Source: an uncultured Clostridia bacterium (GTDB lineage Bacteria; Bacillota; Clostridia; TANB77; CAG-508). Taken from it: DNA of 64,000 nt. Both the position numbers and the translations under genes were made by a program. Of the stretch, positions 1 through 7,828 are shown piece after piece. Under the pieces are notes generated by a model. That model was not told the DNA's origin. It worked only from the letters and a program-made list of their open reading frames with translations, and ran no database searches. The stretch covers positions 174,653-238,652 of the forward strand of contig CAKOVS010000001.1 of assembly GCA_934122085.1 (NCBI GenBank), given 5' to 3'. Each line of letters starts with the position of its first letter. The stretch's first letter is position 1.

Positions 1-275
1 ATATATCCATTTTCTGTTGCTTCTTGAACACTATCATTTTTATGTCCTGTTGCTGAATATCCATAATTTGTATAATTAATTTCTTTTATTTTATTATATG
101 CAAATATTGCAGTTCCACCTATAGCTGTTATAGATACTATTATTGCAATCCCCTTTTTTACTAAAGAAAAACTTCGATTTGGATTTTTGGTTTCTTTTTT
201 AAAATTGTTTACTGAAATCTCTGTTTCTAGTTTATCAAAAATCTTTTGTTCTAATTTTTTAAAATTTTTTTCCAT
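1..275 (-). CDS. Membrane anti-sigma factor-like protein (3' end cut by window edge)
   Basis: About 91 N-terminal residues are visible; the gene runs off the left edge. It begins with ATG at 273-275 and overlaps the end of the upstream sigma factor gene by 17 bases, the usual arrangement for an ECF sigma factor and its cognate anti-sigma protein. A charged cytoplasmic N-terminus (about 35 residues) is followed by one hydrophobic segment (GIAIIVSITAIGGTAIFAY, about residues 42-60) and then an external region. No zinc anti-sigma HxxxCxxC motif is visible in the part present. The anti-sigma role is inferred from position and topology rather than from a recognised domain; a DUF4179-like protein would look the same here. 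Confidence 0.6.
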   Translation of the reverse strand, partial: MEKNFKKLEQKIFDKLETEISVNNFKKETKNPNRSFSLVKKGIAIIVSITAIGGTAIFAYNKIKEINYTNYGYSATGHKNDSVQEATENGY

Positions 276-813
276 ATCCCTCTTCCTCCAATCTTTTACT
301 TAATTTTTTTCTCATCCTATGTAATCTACTTCTTATAATTAAATCTTTTGTATCTAAAATTTTAGCTATTTCCTTGCTAGATTTATTATAGTAATAAAAT
401 AATTTAAAAATTTTTCTATCATTTTCAGACAATTTTTGTAGTTCATTCATTATAATTGTATTAACTTCTCTTTCTTCTATCCTTGAAGTAAAATCTATTT
501 TTGATATTATTTTTTCATCTTCTAATTCTATATCATATAATGTTTTATTGTCTCTAAATTTTTTCCTTATTAGGTTTTTTATTATTCCAGATAAATATGG
601 TGCTAATGGCTTGTCCTCTTGTATCTTTGTTTTATTTTTCCATAATGCATAAAAAGTTTCATATATAATTTCTTCTGTGTCTTCAGGTGTTAATTTATTA
701 TTACAAATGTTATATGTAATAGTGTATAAATATGGTGTATAATCTGCAACAATTTTTTCTAAGTTTAAATCATCTTCATTTTTATATATTTTAATTGTTT
801 GATTTTTTTCCAT
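259..813 (-). CDS. RNA polymerase sigma factor, ECF (sigma-70 family)
   Basis: A 184-residue protein of normal ECF length. Region 2 spans about residues 20-90 (YTPYLYTITYNICN onward, with the EETFYALWKN-like core helix), and region 4 spans about residues 120-175, including LSENDRKIFKLFYY and the helix-turn-helix SSKEIAKIL...IIRSRLHRMRKKL. It would direct RNA polymerase to a small regulon, probably including its own promoter. It is the first gene of a two-gene unit with the overlapping membrane protein downstream, which probably sequesters it. The signal it responds to cannot be read from the sequence. Confidence 0.85.
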   Translation of the reverse strand: MEKNQTIKIYKNEDDLNLEKIVADYTPYLYTITYNICNNKLTPEDTEEIIYETFYALWKNKTKIQEDKPLAPYLSGIIKNLIRKKFRDNKTLYDIELEDEKIISKIDFTSRIEEREVNTIIMNELQKLSENDRKIFKLFYYYNKSSKEIAKILDTKDLIIRSRLHRMRKKLSKRLEEEGYGKKF

Positions 814-834
814 TTTATCACTTCCTTTCTTATG

Positions 835-862
835 TTTATAATTTATTTTGAAAAATTTTCAA
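835..862 (-). promoter_or_regulatory. Candidate promoter of the ECF sigma operon
   Basis: Minus strand TTGAAA (857-862), 16-base spacer, TATAAA (835-840), about 20 bases upstream of the sigma factor start. The -35 box lies in a small palindrome (TTGAAAATTTTTCAA). AT-rich background makes chance matches likely. Confidence 0.35.
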
Positions 863-942
863 ATCGTTTTTTCCTTTATCTATATATTACCATTTTTAAA
901 AAAAATGTTACATATTTGTTTATTATTTTTTATTATTCAAAC

Positions 943-988
943 AAAAAAAGGATTTAAAAATTTATATTTTAAAAATTCTTAAATCCTT
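943..988 (-). terminator. Intrinsic terminator after metK
   Basis: On the minus strand AAGGATTTAAG pairs with TTAAATCCTT across an A/T-rich loop and is followed by a run of seven T. It lies directly downstream of the metK stop codon at 995. Confidence 0.8.
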
Positions 989-994
989 ATTTTA

Positions 995-2113
995 TTAAAT
1001 CTCTAATTTTATAATTTTTTCCCAAGGTAATTCTGGCTTTCCAAAATGACCATAATTAGTTGTTTTTGTATAAATTGGTTCACGTAAACCAAGATATTCA
1101 ATAATTCCTTTTGGTGTTAAGTCAAAATTCTTTTTGATTATTTCTTCTATTTTTTCTTCTGGTATTGTATTTGTTCCAAAAGTATCAACAAATATTGACA
1201 TTGGTTGTTCAACACCTATTGCATAAGCTACTTGTAATTCACATTTTTTTGCAAATCCATTTGCAACTATATTTTTTGCAATATGTCTCATCATATATGC
1301 TGCACTTCTGTCAACTTTTGTTGCATCTTTTCCTGAAAAAGCTCCTCCACCATGACGTGCATATCCACCATAAGTATCTACGATTATTTTTCTTCCTGTT
1401 AGTCCTGTATCTCCTAAAGGTCCACCTATAACAAATCTTCCTGTTGGATTTATAAAATATTTTGTATTTTCATCTAAATATTTTTCTGGAATAACTGCTT
1501 TTATTACTTTTTCCATAATGTCTTTTTTTAATGTATCCATATCTGCAGATTCTTCGTGTTGATTTGATATAAGTATTGTGTCTATTCTCTTTACAATTCC
1601 ATCTTCATATTCAACTGTTACTTGTGTTTTTCCATCTGGTCTAAGATATGGTATTATTCCATTTTTACGAACTTCTGTAAGTCTTTTTGCCAATTTGTGT
1701 GCCATTGAAATTGCAAATGGCATATATTCTTCTGTTTCATCTGAAGCATATCCAAACATTATCCCTTGGTCTCCAGCTCCACCAACATCTACACCTTGTG
1801 CTATATCTGAGCTTTGTTTTGTTATATTTATATCTATCTTGCATGTTCTATAATCTATGTCTAAGTCTGCTCTGTCATATCCTATTTCTTTTATTCTATC
1901 TCTCACTATTTTTTCTATATCTAATGTTGCATTTGTTGTTAATTGTCCTGCTATTGTTATTTGATTTGCAGATGCAAATGTTTCTATTGCAACTCTTGAA
2001 TATTTATCTTGTTTTAATGCCTCATCTAATATTGTATCTGATATATAATCACATAATTTATCTGGATGTCCTTCTGTTACACTTTCTGATGTAAAATACC
2101 ATTTCTTACTCAT
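995..2113 (-). CDS. metK: S-adenosylmethionine synthetase
   Basis: Forms S-adenosylmethionine from methionine and ATP in the cytosol. The 372-residue protein has the family signatures GHPDKLCDYISD (active-site His near residue 16), GAGDQGIMFGYA (about 112-123) and GGGAFSGKDATKVDRSAAY (about 256-274, P-loop-like and metal/phosphate binding). It is slightly shorter than many bacterial MetK proteins (about 380-400), trimmed at the C-terminus. The start ATG at 2113 sits downstream of a SAM-I riboswitch and its terminator, so feedback control by its own product is expected. SAM made here would feed the methyltransferase and the radical-SAM enzymes also encoded in the window (mtaB, rimO, the glycyl radical activase). 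Confidence 0.97.
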   Translation of the reverse strand: MSKKWYFTSESVTEGHPDKLCDYISDTILDEALKQDKYSRVAIETFASANQITIAGQLTTNATLDIEKIVRDRIKEIGYDRADLDIDYRTCKIDINITKQSSDIAQGVDVGGAGDQGIMFGYASDETEEYMPFAISMAHKLAKRLTEVRKNGIIPYLRPDGKTQVTVEYEDGIVKRIDTILISNQHEESADMDTLKKDIMEKVIKAVIPEKYLDENTKYFINPTGRFVIGGPLGDTGLTGRKIIVDTYGGYARHGGGAFSGKDATKVDRSAAYMMRHIAKNIVANGFAKKCELQVAYAIGVEQPMSIFVDTFGTNTIPEEKIEEIIKKNFDLTPKGIIEYLGLREPIYTKTTNYGHFGKPELPWEKIIKLEI

Positions 2114-2207
2114 ATTTCTTCGTTTCCTTTCACATTTATTATTCTACTTTGAGTTATAATAAATTCTTTTATATGTTATGTTCAGAAAAAATTCTTTTTT
2201 ATATAAC

Positions 2208-2241
2208 AAAAAAAGAACTCTTAGCGCTTGCTATGAGTCTT
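2208..2241 (-). terminator. Riboswitch-controlled intrinsic terminator upstream of metK
   Basis: Minus strand hairpin AGACTCATAGC / GCTAAGAGTTC with a short loop followed by TTTTTTT. It lies immediately 3' of the SAM-I aptamer and about 95 bases before the metK start, as expected for the expression platform of an OFF switch. Confidence 0.85.
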
Positions 2242-2252
2242 TTTCAAAAAAA

Positions 2253-2348
2253 TCATCACTCAAAGCTTTTGCTTTGCCGGTATTAGCACCTTACATATTG
2301 CAGGTTGCTGTGGGATTAACGAGCCGTTCTCTACTCCACTCTTGATAA
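2253..2348 (-). promoter_or_regulatory. SAM-I (S-box) riboswitch aptamer
   Basis: On the minus strand the leader reads TTATCAAGAGTGGAGTAG near 2331-2348, then a G/C-containing P2 region, CAGCAACC, AAGGTGCTAATACC and a closing TGATGA (2253-2258) that pairs with TTATCA (2343-2348) to form P1. These are the conserved S-box core segments. It is placed between rplQ and metK and is followed by an intrinsic terminator, so high SAM should stop metK transcription. The P1 stem is short (6 bp with one G-U). Confidence 0.93.
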
Positions 2349-2367
2349 TATATATTCAATTTTATAA

Positions 2368-2886
2368 TTAAACTAATTGTAATATAGCTACTTCAGCAGC
2401 ATCTCCTCTACGAGGACCAGCTTTAACTATTCTTGTATATCCACCAACTCTACCTTCGTATTTTGGAGCAATTTCATTGAATAATTTTGCCATTACATCT
2501 TCGCCTTCAACTTTGTTTAATTTTGTCATTATTTTTCTTCTAGCATTTAATCTTGATGGCATATCTTTTTGTCTTTTTTCAGTTGTTTCTTCTTTAACAA
2601 CTTTTAGATATTCATTACCATTTTTGCTTTTTACTAATTCTGTAACTTTGTTACCTTTAGAATCTAATTTAGCTTTTACTACTTTAGCATCTACTGTTTC
2701 AAAGTTATCTTTTTCTTTTATTGCTAATGCTATTATGCTATCTGCTATAGCTTTTACTTCTTTTGCTCTAGCTTCTGTTGTTTCAACTTTACCTTTTAAG
2801 ATTAAATCTGTTGTTAAAGTTTTTAACATAGCATTTCTTATATCAGTTGTTCTACCTAATTTTCTATTTGTAGCCACTTCTTTCAC
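2368..2886 (-). CDS. rplQ: 50S ribosomal protein L17
   Basis: Large-subunit protein. The N-terminus (KLGRTTDIRNAMLKTLTTDLI, with ARAKEVKAIADSIIALA) and the C-terminus (KLFNEIAPKY...GGYTRIVKAGPRRGDAAEVAI) match L17. At 172 residues it is longer than the usual 112-130 of Firmicutes because of a lysine-rich segment of about 45-50 residues (about 58-107) between the two conserved halves. It is last in the rpsM-rpsK-rpsD-rpoA-rplQ cluster, 14 bases after rpoA. The metK riboswitch begins only 19 bases beyond its stop codon, so metK may partly be reached by read-through. Confidence 0.96.
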   Translation of the reverse strand: MKEVATNRKLGRTTDIRNAMLKTLTTDLILKGKVETTEARAKEVKAIADSIIALAIKEKDNFETVDAKVVKAKLDSKGNKVTELVKSKNGNEYLKVVKEETTEKRQKDMPSRLNARRKIMTKLNKVEGEDVMAKLFNEIAPKYEGRVGGYTRIVKAGPRRGDAAEVAILQLV

Positions 2887-2900
2887 CTCTTTATTAAATT

Positions 2901-3848
2901 TTATTCATCTTCTTGTCTGAAATTTAGCCCTAATGAATGTAATTTTGCAATTACTTCATCTAAAGATTTCTTTCCTAAATTTCTAACTTTCATCATATCA
3001 TTTTCAGATCTATTTGTTAAATCTTCTACTGTAGATATTCCTGCTCTCTTTAAGCAATTGAATGAACGTACAGATAATTCTAATTCTTCAATTGAAGTTT
3101 CTAATACTTTCTCTTTCTTAGATTCTTCTTTTTCAATCATAACTTGTGTATTTTTTGTTGCTTCTGATAAATCTATAAATAATTCTAGATGTCCTGTCAT
3201 AACTTTGGCAGCTAAACTTAATGCTTCATGAGCTTTTAAGCTTCCATCTGTCCATACTTCTATAATTAATTTATCATAATCAACCATTTGGCCTACTCTA
3301 GTGTTTTTTACTTGATAATTTACTTTTTTTACTGGTGTATAAATTGAATCTATTGGAAGCACAGATATGTCTTGGTTTGGTTTTTTGTTCTTTTCAGAAG
3401 GGGAATATCCTCTTCCCATATCTGCTGTTAATTCCATAATCAATTGTCCACCCTCAGCAACAGTTGCTATATGTAAGTCTGGATTTAATATTTCTACAGT
3501 TCCATCTGTAATGATATCTCCTGCAGTTACTTCTCCCTCTCCTTTAAAGTTAATTCTCATAACTTTTTCTTCGTTTTCAGTAAATTTTAGTCTAACATTT
3601 TTTAAGTTTACTATAATTTCTGGAACATCTTCTACAACATTTGGTATGCTTGAAAATTCATGTAAAACACCTTCAATTTTAACACTTGTTAATGCACATC
3701 CTGTTAAAGATGAAAGTAATATACGTCTTAAAGAATTTCCAATTGTAACGCCATATCCTCTTTCTAATGGTTCACATACAAATTTTGCATAATTGTTATT
3801 ATCATCAACCTCTAGACATTCAATATTTGGCTTTTCAAATTCTATCAT
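2901..3848 (-). CDS. rpoA: DNA-directed RNA polymerase subunit alpha
   Basis: Scaffold subunit of RNA polymerase. The 315 residues divide into an N-terminal assembly domain (about 1-230, with FVCEPLERGYGVTIGNSLRRILLSS), a linker with EEESKKEKVLE-like charge, and the C-terminal DNA-binding domain (about 250-310, LSVRSFNCLKRAGISTVEDL, KVRNLGKKSLDEV). Length is normal for Firmicutes. A good ribosome site (AGGAGGTAG) precedes the ATG. It sits between rpsD and rplQ as in the Bacillus/Clostridium alpha operon. Confidence 0.98.
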   Translation of the reverse strand: MIEFEKPNIECLEVDDNNNYAKFVCEPLERGYGVTIGNSLRRILLSSLTGCALTSVKIEGVLHEFSSIPNVVEDVPEIIVNLKNVRLKFTENEEKVMRINFKGEGEVTAGDIITDGTVEILNPDLHIATVAEGGQLIMELTADMGRGYSPSEKNKKPNQDISVLPIDSIYTPVKKVNYQVKNTRVGQMVDYDKLIIEVWTDGSLKAHEALSLAAKVMTGHLELFIDLSEATKNTQVMIEKEESKKEKVLETSIEELELSVRSFNCLKRAGISTVEDLTNRSENDMMKVRNLGKKSLDEVIAKLHSLGLNFRQEDE

Positions 3849-3882
3849 TTCTACCTCCTAATATTTTTCTAATTAAAAACTA

Positions 3883-4509
3883 TTATTTAGAGTAAAGCTC
3901 TACTATTAAATGCTCTTCAACTGGAATATCAACATCTTCTCTTGATGCTAATCTTACTACTTTACCACTTAAAGTTTCGTTATTTAATTCCAACCAAGCT
4001 GGAACTGGTCTTGCTGAATTTGCTTCAATATTTGCTTTTATAGCTCCATTTTCTTTTTTGTTTTCTCTTACTGTTATAACATCTCCTGCTTTAACTAAAT
4101 AAGATGGTATATCAACTCTTTGTCCATTAACTGCAAATTGTCCATGGTTTACAAGTTGTCTTGCCTGAGCTCTTGAAGCTCCAAATCCTAATCTATATAC
4201 AACATTATCTAATCTGCTTTCTAATATTTGTAGTAAGTTTTCACCTGTGATTCCTTTTTTATTAGATGCCATTTCGAAATATCCTCTAAATTGTTTTTCT
4301 CCAACTCCATAGTATGATTTTGTTTTTTGTTTTTCTCTTAATTGAGTTCCGTATTCAGAAAGTTTAGCTCTTTTTTGTCCGTGTTGTCCTGGAGCATAAT
4401 TTCTTCTAGAAATACTGCATTTATCAGAATAACATCTTGAACCTTTTAAGAACAATTTTTGTCCTTCTCTACGGCAAATACGACATTGTTCGTCTGTATA
4501 ACGTGCCAT
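3883..4509 (-). CDS. rpsD: 30S ribosomal protein S4, zinc-binding form
   Basis: 16S rRNA-binding assembly protein of 208 residues. The N-terminus carries four cysteines (C9, C12, C26, C31), so this is the C+ zinc form. The S4 RNA-binding domain (about residues 98-160: SRLDNVVYRLGFGASRAQARQLVNHGQFAVNG) is intact. Preceded by AAAGAGGTG. It is located inside the alpha cluster between rpsK and rpoA; in Bacillus subtilis rpsD is instead elsewhere, while clostridia keep it here. Confidence 0.98.
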   Translation of the reverse strand: MARYTDEQCRICRREGQKLFLKGSRCYSDKCSISRRNYAPGQHGQKRAKLSEYGTQLREKQKTKSYYGVGEKQFRGYFEMASNKKGITGENLLQILESRLDNVVYRLGFGASRAQARQLVNHGQFAVNGQRVDIPSYLVKAGDVITVRENKKENGAIKANIEANSARPVPAWLELNNETLSGKVVRLASREDVDIPVEEHLIVELYSK

Positions 4510-4588
4510 CTTTTACACCTCTTTCATTATATTTTATTTATATTCTTAATTTTAAATTTCTTTTTATAATCCACCTAAGTATAAAAAA

Positions 4589-4987
4589 TTATACTCTTCT
4601 TCTTTTTGGTGGTCTACATCCGTTATGTGGGATTGGTGTAACATCTTTGATGCTACTGATTTCTAATCCTGCAGCTTGTAAAGATCTTATTGCTGATTCT
4701 CTACCTGCTCCTGGACCTTTAACATATACTTCAACTGTTTTTAATCCATGTTCCATAGCTTCTTTAGCTGCTTTTTCAGCAACTTCTCCAGCTGCGAATG
4801 GTGTGCTTTTTCTTGAACCTTTGAAACCTTGTCCTCCAGCACTTCCCCATGAAATTGTATTTCCGTTTGTATCTGTTATTGTTACTATTGTATTATTGAA
4901 ACTAGAATGAATATGTGCAGCACCTTTATCGATGTTTTTTCTATTTCTTCTAGCTACTGGTTTTTTTGCAACATTTTTGTTAGCCAT
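4589..4987 (-). CDS. rpsK: 30S ribosomal protein S11
   Basis: 132-residue platform protein of the small subunit. Recognisable by GAAHIHSSFNNTIVTITD, the middle GAGRESAIRSLQAAGLEI and the C-terminal DVTPIPHNGCRPPKRRRV. Normal length. GGAGGGAAATAAGAAC upstream of ATG. Lies between rpsM and rpsD. Confidence 0.98.
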   Translation of the reverse strand: MANKNVAKKPVARRNRKNIDKGAAHIHSSFNNTIVTITDTNGNTISWGSAGGQGFKGSRKSTPFAAGEVAEKAAKEAMEHGLKTVEVYVKGPGAGRESAIRSLQAAGLEISSIKDVTPIPHNGCRPPKRRRV

Positions 4988-5036
4988 TGTTCTTATTTCC
5001 CTCCTTATATAACAGTTTTACACTGTTTTAAAAGTC

Positions 5037-5414
5037 TTATTTTACATCTTTCTTTGATCTACTTACTAATTTTCTTGGACCTTTTCTTGTACGAGCATTA
5101 GTTTTAGTTCTTTGTCCTCTTACTGGAAGACTTCTTCTATGTCTTAATCCTCTGTAGCATCCAATTTCAGTTAATCTTTTTATATTAAGAGCTACTTCTC
5201 TTCTTAAATCACCTTCAACTTTGTATGATTCGTCAATAACTTTTCTTATGCTATTAACTTCTTCATCAGTTAAATCTTTAACTCTTGTGTCTGGGTTTAC
5301 TCCAGCTTTTGCTAATATTTTGTTTGAGCTAGCTACTCCTATACCATAAATATATGTAAGTCCTATTTCTACTCTTTTTTCTTTAGGTAAGTCTACTCCT
5401 GCTATACGAGCCAT
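5037..5414 (-). CDS. rpsM: 30S ribosomal protein S13
   Basis: Small-subunit head protein, 125 residues. The start is placed at ATG 5412-5414 (MARIAGVDLPKEKR), the universal S13 N-terminus, preceded by GGAGGTGCAAAGAAAC. An in-frame upstream extension to 5477 has no ribosome site and no homology, so it is not used. The helix-two-turn-helix and the basic C-terminus (GQRTKTNARTRKGPRK) are present. A nested-hairpin leader lies upstream between rpmJ and this gene. Confidence 0.97.
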   Translation of the reverse strand: MARIAGVDLPKEKRVEIGLTYIYGIGVASSNKILAKAGVNPDTRVKDLTDEEVNSIRKVIDESYKVEGDLRREVALNIKRLTEIGCYRGLRHRRSLPVRGQRTKTNARTRKGPRKLVSRSKKDVK

Positions 5415-5521
5415 GTTTCTTTGCACCTCCAAATTTTTTATTTGTTTGTCCTTATTTTTTTTAAAGGTGAAATGCATCTAATTTAATAGATCTTTAAAAA
5501 TTAATATTGGACATATATATA

Positions 5522-5579
5522 AACACAAATTTGATATGTTAACATCTATATGTTAAACAGCCGCTACCTTATTTGTGTT
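5522..5579 (-). ncRNA. Structured leader between rpmJ and rpsM
   Basis: On the minus strand AACACAAAT (5571-5579) pairs perfectly with ATTTGTGTT (5522-5530). It encloses a G/C-rich strip (GGTAGCGGCTG) and a second perfect hairpin TTAACAT/ATGTTAA (5539-5556). It lies about 110 bases upstream of the rpsM start. It may be a ribosomal-protein autoregulatory leader or an mRNA processing site; I do not recognise a named family. Confidence 0.45.
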
Positions 5580-5593
5580 ATAAACTTAAGGAA

Positions 5594-5707
5594 TTAACCT
5601 TGTCTTTGTTTGTGTTTAGGGTTTTCACAAATAACTCTAATTACACCTTTTCTTTTTATTACTTTGCATTTGTCACACATTTTCTTTACTGATGGTCTAA
5701 CCTTCAT
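5594..5707 (-). CDS. rpmJ: 50S ribosomal protein L36, zinc-binding form
   Basis: A 37-residue gene. Translation begins MKVRPSVKKMCDKCKVIKR and ends PKHKQRQG, the canonical L36. The zinc-ribbon ligands C11, C14, C27 and H32 are all present. A strong ribosome site (AAGGAGGTGCAAAG) precedes the ATG at 5705-5707. It sits between infA and rpsM as in most Firmicutes. Confidence 0.97.
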   Translation of the reverse strand: MKVRPSVKKMCDKCKVIKRKGVIRVICENPKHKQRQG

Positions 5708-5737
5708 TTCTTTGCACCTCCTTAAATTGTCTTCAGA

Positions 5738-5777
5738 CATTCCTTAGCTTGCCGCATTCCACTTGGGCTAAGGAATG
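5738..5777 (-). ncRNA. Stable hairpin upstream of rpmJ
   Basis: A perfect 11-bp stem (CATTCCTTAGC / GCTAAGGAATG) closes an 18-base loop. It lies 31 bases upstream of the rpmJ start in a segment noticeably richer in G and C than its surroundings. TGAAGACA occurs on both flanks as a direct repeat. There is no T-run, so it is not a simple terminator. Role unknown; leader or processing element are possibilities. Confidence 0.4.
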
Positions 5778-5895
5778 ACCTTCGCCTTGTGAATTAAGTT
5801 GTGTCTTCAAACTTGATTTTTATATAATTGGGTTAATTTACGTTTCAAATTTATTTTATAATATTCTTCATAAATTCCAATATGTTTTTTGAATT

Positions 5896-6114
5896 TTATT
5901 TTGCTCTCCAAGTAATTCTTCCTCTTGTTAAGTCATATGGTGATAGTTCAACTTTTACTTTGTCACCTGGTAATATTTTTATATAGTTCATTCTTAGTTT
6001 TCCTGAAATATGACCTAATATTTGGTGTCCATTTTCAAGTTCTACTTTAAAAGTTGTATTTGGTAGTGTTTCAACAACTACTCCTTCTACTTCTATAACA
6101 TCTTCCTTTGCCAA
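5896..6114 (-). CDS. infA: Translation initiation factor IF-1
   Basis: 72 residues, the standard IF-1 length, an OB-fold protein that binds the 30S A site. The start is the TTG at 6112-6114: the family N-terminus (M)AKEDVIEVEG begins exactly there, and AAGGAGG lies 8 bases upstream. An in-frame ATG at 6141 would add nine residues (LFKKEEKN-like) and would place the ribosome site inside the gene, so it is rejected. The end NYIKILPGDKVKVELSPYDLTRGRITWR is typical. Confidence 0.95.
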   Translation of the reverse strand: MAKEDVIEVEGVVVETLPNTTFKVELENGHQILGHISGKLRMNYIKILPGDKVKVELSPYDLTRGRITWRAK

Positions 6115-6239
6115 GTTTTTTTCCTCCTTCTTAAAGAGCAATAAAATTCTAAAAACATGTTATTGTATTTAGATTTTTCTTACTTTTTTGCCAATTTTTC
6201 GTAGAAATTGGGTTTTAACTCATTTATTATATAACACTT

Positions 6240-7010
6240 TTAAATGATTGTCAATATTTCTGGATCATTTTCTGTAATTAAAATTGTATTTTCATAATGT
6301 GCTGCTAAGCTTCCATCTTGTGTTACAATTGTCCATCCATCTTCTAGTTCCCAAATATCTGGTTTTCCTGCAATTACCATTGGTTCTATTGCCAATGTCA
6401 TACCAGGTTCAAGTCTTATTCCTCTTCCTGCTTTTCCGTAATTTGGTATTTCTGGTTCTTCATGCATTTCTTTTCCTATTCCATGTCCTTCAAATTCTCT
6501 TACTACAGAATATCCTTGTGATTTTACATATTCTCCAATTGCATGTGAAATATCTCCAATTCTATTTCCTTTTCTAGCATATTTTATTCCTTCAAAAAAT
6601 GCTTGTTTTGTTACTTCTACTAGTCTTTTGGCTTCTGGTGATACATTTCCTACCATAAATGTTCTTGCTGCATCACCATTGTATCCGTTTTTTAATGCAA
6701 CTAAGTCTACACTTACTATGTCTCCATCTTTTATTATTGTTTTGTTTGATGGAATTCCATGTATTACTACATCATTTACTGAAATACATGTTGATGCTGG
6801 ATATGGTGGTATTCCTCTTATTCCTGGATCATATCCTTTTTCTGCAGATATTGCTCCATTCTTTTTCATTGTTTCTTCAGCTATTCTGTCTATATCTGCT
6901 GTTGTCATTCCTGGCTTAATTGCTTCTTCTATTGCTTTATGTGTTAAAGCTGTTACTCTTCCAGCTTCTCTCATTAATTCTATTTCTTTTTTTGATTTTA
7001 TTGTTACCAT
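6240..7010 (-). CDS. map: Methionine aminopeptidase, type I
   Basis: Removes the initiator methionine from nascent proteins. The start is ATG at 7008-7010 (MVTIKSKKEIELMREAG), preceded by GAAGGGAAG; a TTG 18 bases upstream has no site. The 256-residue protein carries the five dinuclear metal ligands in the expected contexts: VSVDLVALKNGYNGDAA (two Asp), GHGIGKEMHEEP (His), LAIEPMV (Glu) and HYENTILIT (Glu). It follows adk and precedes infA, as in the Firmicutes spc operon. Confidence 0.96.
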   Translation of the reverse strand: MVTIKSKKEIELMREAGRVTALTHKAIEEAIKPGMTTADIDRIAEETMKKNGAISAEKGYDPGIRGIPPYPASTCISVNDVVIHGIPSNKTIIKDGDIVSVDLVALKNGYNGDAARTFMVGNVSPEAKRLVEVTKQAFFEGIKYARKGNRIGDISHAIGEYVKSQGYSVVREFEGHGIGKEMHEEPEIPNYGKAGRGIRLEPGMTLAIEPMVIAGKPDIWELEDGWTIVTQDGSLAAHYENTILITENDPEILTII

Positions 7011-7162
7011 TTTTATTCTTCCCTTCAAAATATATAATTTGTAGTTTCGAAAAAATTGTTTATTTCAAAACTAGATGCGTATTAACAAACTTGCGTCTTT
7101 TTCTTTAGGCACAATACTAATATTAATATGTAGCTTGCTTATATTTAAGCAAGCTATTTAGA

Positions 7163-7828
7163 CTATTTTTTTATGTCTTTTACAACATCATTTGCAACAT
7201 CTTTTCCCATTCTATTTATTGATATACTAACTGTTTCTGTTCTTAGTACACCTTTTTCTTTATAATATTCTACTAATGGGCTTGTTTTTTCTTCATAAAT
7301 TTCTAATCTTCTTTTTATTGCTTCTGGATCTGAGTCATCTGCTCTTTGTTTTAATGGTGAGCCACATTTGTCACAAATTCCTTCTTTTACTGGTGGATGT
7401 AATTTTATATTATATGTTGCTTTACAATCTTGATTTGTACAAACTCTTCTTGTTAGCATTCTGTCTATTATCTCTTCTTTTGGTGTTACTAGATTTATTA
7501 CTAAATCTATTTTTTCACCTTTCTTAGCTAAGATTTTATCTAGTTTTTCTGCTTGTTCTATTGTTCTTGGAAATCCGTCTAATATTACACCATTTTTAGC
7601 ATCATCCCATGTTAATCTGTCTTCAACCATTGGTACTGTTATATCATCTGGTACTAAATTTCCTTTTGATATATATTTGTCAGCTTCTACTCCAAGTGGT
7701 GTTTTCTCACTTATATTTTTTCTGAATATATCTCCTGTTGATATTTGTGGTAATCCTGTTTGTTCACTGATTAATCCTGCAACAGTTCCTTTTCCTGTTC
7801 CTTGTGCTCCTAACATAATTATATTCAT
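7163..7828 (-). CDS. adk: Adenylate kinase, zinc-lid form
   Basis: Interconverts ATP+AMP and 2 ADP. 221 residues with Walker A GAQGTGKGT (7-15) and a LID domain with four cysteines (C130, C135, C152, C155), the zinc-binding Gram-positive form though with a CX4C instead of the usual CX2C first pair. The NMP-binding STGDIFR (30-36) and DGFPRT (84-89) motifs are intact. In Firmicutes secY normally lies just upstream; here a 168-base gap with a terminator and an unrelated pseudopilin gene lie upstream, so the spc operon is broken at this point. Confidence 0.96.
   Translation of the reverse strand: MNIIMLGAQGTGKGTVAGLISEQTGLPQISTGDIFRKNISEKTPLGVEADKYISKGNLVPDDITVPMVEDRLTWDDAKNGVILDGFPRTIEQAEKLDKILAKKGEKIDLVINLVTPKEEIIDRMLTRRVCTNQDCKATYNIKLHPPVKEGICDKCGSPLKQRADDSDPEAIKRRLEIYEEKTSPLVEYYKEKGVLRTETVSISINRMGKDVANDVVKDIKK

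Noticed and set aside
1165..2094. Long open frames on the plus strand across metK
   Set aside because: Leu/Ile/Phe/His-rich translations typical of the antisense of AT-rich genes; no ribosome sites, while metK is unambiguous. The same holds for most plus-strand frames in this window.
5415..5477. In-frame N-terminal extension of S13 (21 residues)
   Set aside because: No ribosome site and no similarity to S13; the true start MARIAGVDLP has GGAGGTG in front.
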